NCBI GenBank assembly: GCA_017415005.1 | Contig: JAFQJK010000003.1 | Span: forward strand, 1-32,993 | Reading direction: 5' to 3' | DNA length: 32,993 nt | From: Rikenellaceae bacterium | Lineage (GTDB): Bacteria > Bacteroidota > Bacteroidia > Bacteroidales > Rikenellaceae | In this document: in pieces, positions 32,009-32,993 of the stretch | Layout: the number at the start of each line of letters is the position of its first letter | Numbering within the stretch: position 1 is the first letter of the stretch | Translations under genes and position numbers: made by a program | Notes under the pieces: model-generated | What the model was told of the DNA's origin: nothing | Database searches by the model: none | Seen by the model: only the letters and a program-made list of their open reading frames with translations

Positions 32009-32263
32009 CCTGCCGGGCGGGCGAGTACGGACCGCCGGTACGGGCAGCCGCAAAAACCGCAAGGGCCGTCATTCTGTCCGGAAGGCTGTATTTATCGGAT
32101 GTTTCGTATGCTGCCACCCGCACCCGACGGTCCGCACGGTCCCCATCGGAAACCGACGACAAACAACACAGGCAAAACATATAAATACCCGCACAATTAT
32201 CCCGCCTCATAGAACCGGCTGCAAGAAGCCGGGAATCCCCATACACGCCACTCCCCGCAAAAC

Positions 32264-32295
32264 ATCCCGGTCGCCGTTCATGCGACCGGGATTTT
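32264..32295. terminator. Two-way terminator after the TrpB-like gene
   Basis: ATCCCGGTCGC (32264-32274) pairs with GCGACCGGGAT (32282-32292) across a 7-base loop; TTT follows on the plus strand and GTTTTG on the minus strand. It lies 33 bases past the stop of the minus-strand gene. Confidence 0.8.
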
Positions 32296-32327
32296 CTGCC
32301 CGAACGAAACCGGACGAAGCCTCCTCC

Positions 32328-32993
32328 TTACAGATCGACCAGCGTCTTGAGCTCCTCGACCGTCTGGCGGATCGTCTCGTCCGAGAGGTCGTAGTTCTGG
32401 AGGTTGCCGGCAAAGTACTGCTCGTAGGCATACATATCGATCATGCCGTGGCCCGACAGGTTGAACAGGATCGTCCGGCTCTTGCCCTCCTCTTTGGCCT
32501 TCTGGGCCTCGCGGATCGCCATGGCGATGGCGTGGGTCGACTCGGGCGCCGGGATGATACCCTCGGTCTTGGCGAAGACCATGCCCGCGGCGAACGTCTC
32601 AAGCTGCGGGATCGACTGCGCCTCGATCAGGCCGTCCTTCAGGAGCTGGCTCACGATCGGGCCGGCACCGTGGTAGCGCAGGCCGCCGGCGTGGATGTCA
32701 GCCGGCTGGAAGTTATGGCCAAGCGTGTACATCGGCATCAGCGGCGTGAGGCCCTCCGTGTCGCCGTAGTCGTAGTGGAACACGCCGCGCGTCAGCTTGG
32801 GGCACGACGAAGGCTCGACGGCGATCACGCGGATATTGGTCCCCTCCGTGAGGTTCTTCTTGATGAACGGGAAACCGATACCGGCAAAGTTCGACCCGCC
32901 GCCGAAGCAGCCGATCACCACGTCGGGCATATCGCCGGCCATCTCCATCTGCAGCAGCGCCTCCTCGCCGATGATCGTCTGGTGCAGCAGCAC
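32328..32993 (-). CDS. trpB: TrpB-like (TrpB2-type) pyridoxal-phosphate enzyme, C-terminal part
   Basis: Tryptophan synthase beta chain family; the N-terminus lies beyond the right edge, so only about 221 C-terminal residues are visible. Seen are the PLP-phosphate loop GCFGGGSNFAG (the family's GGGSNA-type loop), the EPSSCPKLTRG segment that follows the COMM-type region, and the serine/PLP-ring region HNFQPADIHAGGLRYHG. Then come GIIPAPESTHAIAMA (E of the PAPESxHA motif), the FNLSGHGMID loop (GHG), and a helical C-terminus. The EPSSCPKLTRG and LRYHG readings are those of the TrpB2 subgroup, which often stands apart from trpA and may act with other partners or as a stand-alone enzyme. The PLP lysine is outside the window. 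The symbol is for the family; the subgroup assignment is from motifs only. Confidence 0.88.
   Translation of the reverse strand: MLLHQTIIGEEALLQMEMAGDMPDVVIGCFGGGSNFAGIGFPFIKKNLTEGTNIRVIAVEPSSCPKLTRGVFHYDYGDTEGLTPLMPMYTLGHNFQPADIHAGGLRYHGAGPIVSQLLKDGLIEAQSIPQLETFAAGMVFAKTEGIIPAPESTHAIAMAIREAQKAKEEGKSRTILFNLSGHGMIDMYAYEQYFAGNLQNYDLSDETIRQTVEELKTLVDL

Larger units (their letters stand above)
31685..32327. other. 643-base gene-free convergent region
   Basis: Lies between the 3' ends of the ACT-like gene (+) and the TrpB-like gene (-). It holds terminators at 31712-31740 and 32264-32295 and a hairpin-forming repeat at 31984-32008 (CACCCCGGC / GCCGGGGTG). The plus strand is C-rich in places. No reading frame here looks like a protein. 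Confidence 0.65.

Noticed and set aside
31825..32246. Short frames in the region after the ACT-like gene
   Set aside because: Low-complexity Arg/Pro/Gly translations without homology-like motifs; the region also contains a terminator and a hairpin repeat.

Overview
The window looks like a chromosomal segment of a GC-rich member of the Bacteroidales. The genus is inferred; the gene set and style would fit Alistipes or another Rikenellaceae. The supporting signs are a type III glutamine synthetase, Bacteroidota-type promoters (TTG, 19-21 bases, then TAnnTTTG) in front of several genes, no obvious Shine-Dalgarno sequences, tsf and rpsB placed behind rplM-rpsI, small secreted lipoproteins and an RteC-like protein. 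No rRNA, tRNA, CRISPR array, insertion sequence or prophage was seen.

Left part (1-9000). The 5' end of alaS runs off the left edge and is divergent from two tandem membrane-anchored M23 (LytM) peptidase genes; the two promoters occupy the same 35 bases. Then come glnN (GSIII), a strong inverted repeat, a short alkyltransferase-like (ATL/MGMT) gene, an AddB-like nuclease gene and a secreted GIN-domain protein, the last three on the minus strand.

Middle (9000-18400). The AddA-like helicase-nuclease gene faces away from addB, with the GIN gene between them. A 760-base C-rich gene-free stretch follows, then the translation operon rplM-rpsI-rpsB-tsf on the minus strand, with rplM reading from a GTG start. 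Next are two plus-strand lipoprotein genes of related layout. The first is cut by one in-frame TAA. The second is intact and carries a surface-export-like sequence after its lipid cysteine.

Right part (18400-32993). This holds era, a broken ECF sigma/membrane-partner pair, a Crp/Fnr regulator overlapping thiM and followed by thiE (thiamine salvage), a lipoprotein pseudogene with three lesions, an AspT/YidE-type transporter, a secreted glycoside hydrolase, an RteC-like protein behind an AT-rich leader with a perfect dyad, the overlapping lysC-lysA pair, a divergent ACT-like protein behind another dyad, and the 3' part of a TrpB-like gene at the right edge.

Most of the window is ordinary core genome. 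The points most worth following are the decayed genes (16437-17276, 19694-20357, 23128-23635), the M23 paralogue with a substituted catalytic histidine, the Crp-thiM-thiE arrangement, the RteC-like gene with its dyad, and the strand-asymmetric C-rich intergenic DNA with G-quadruplex motifs. I did not find a convincing new multi-gene system.
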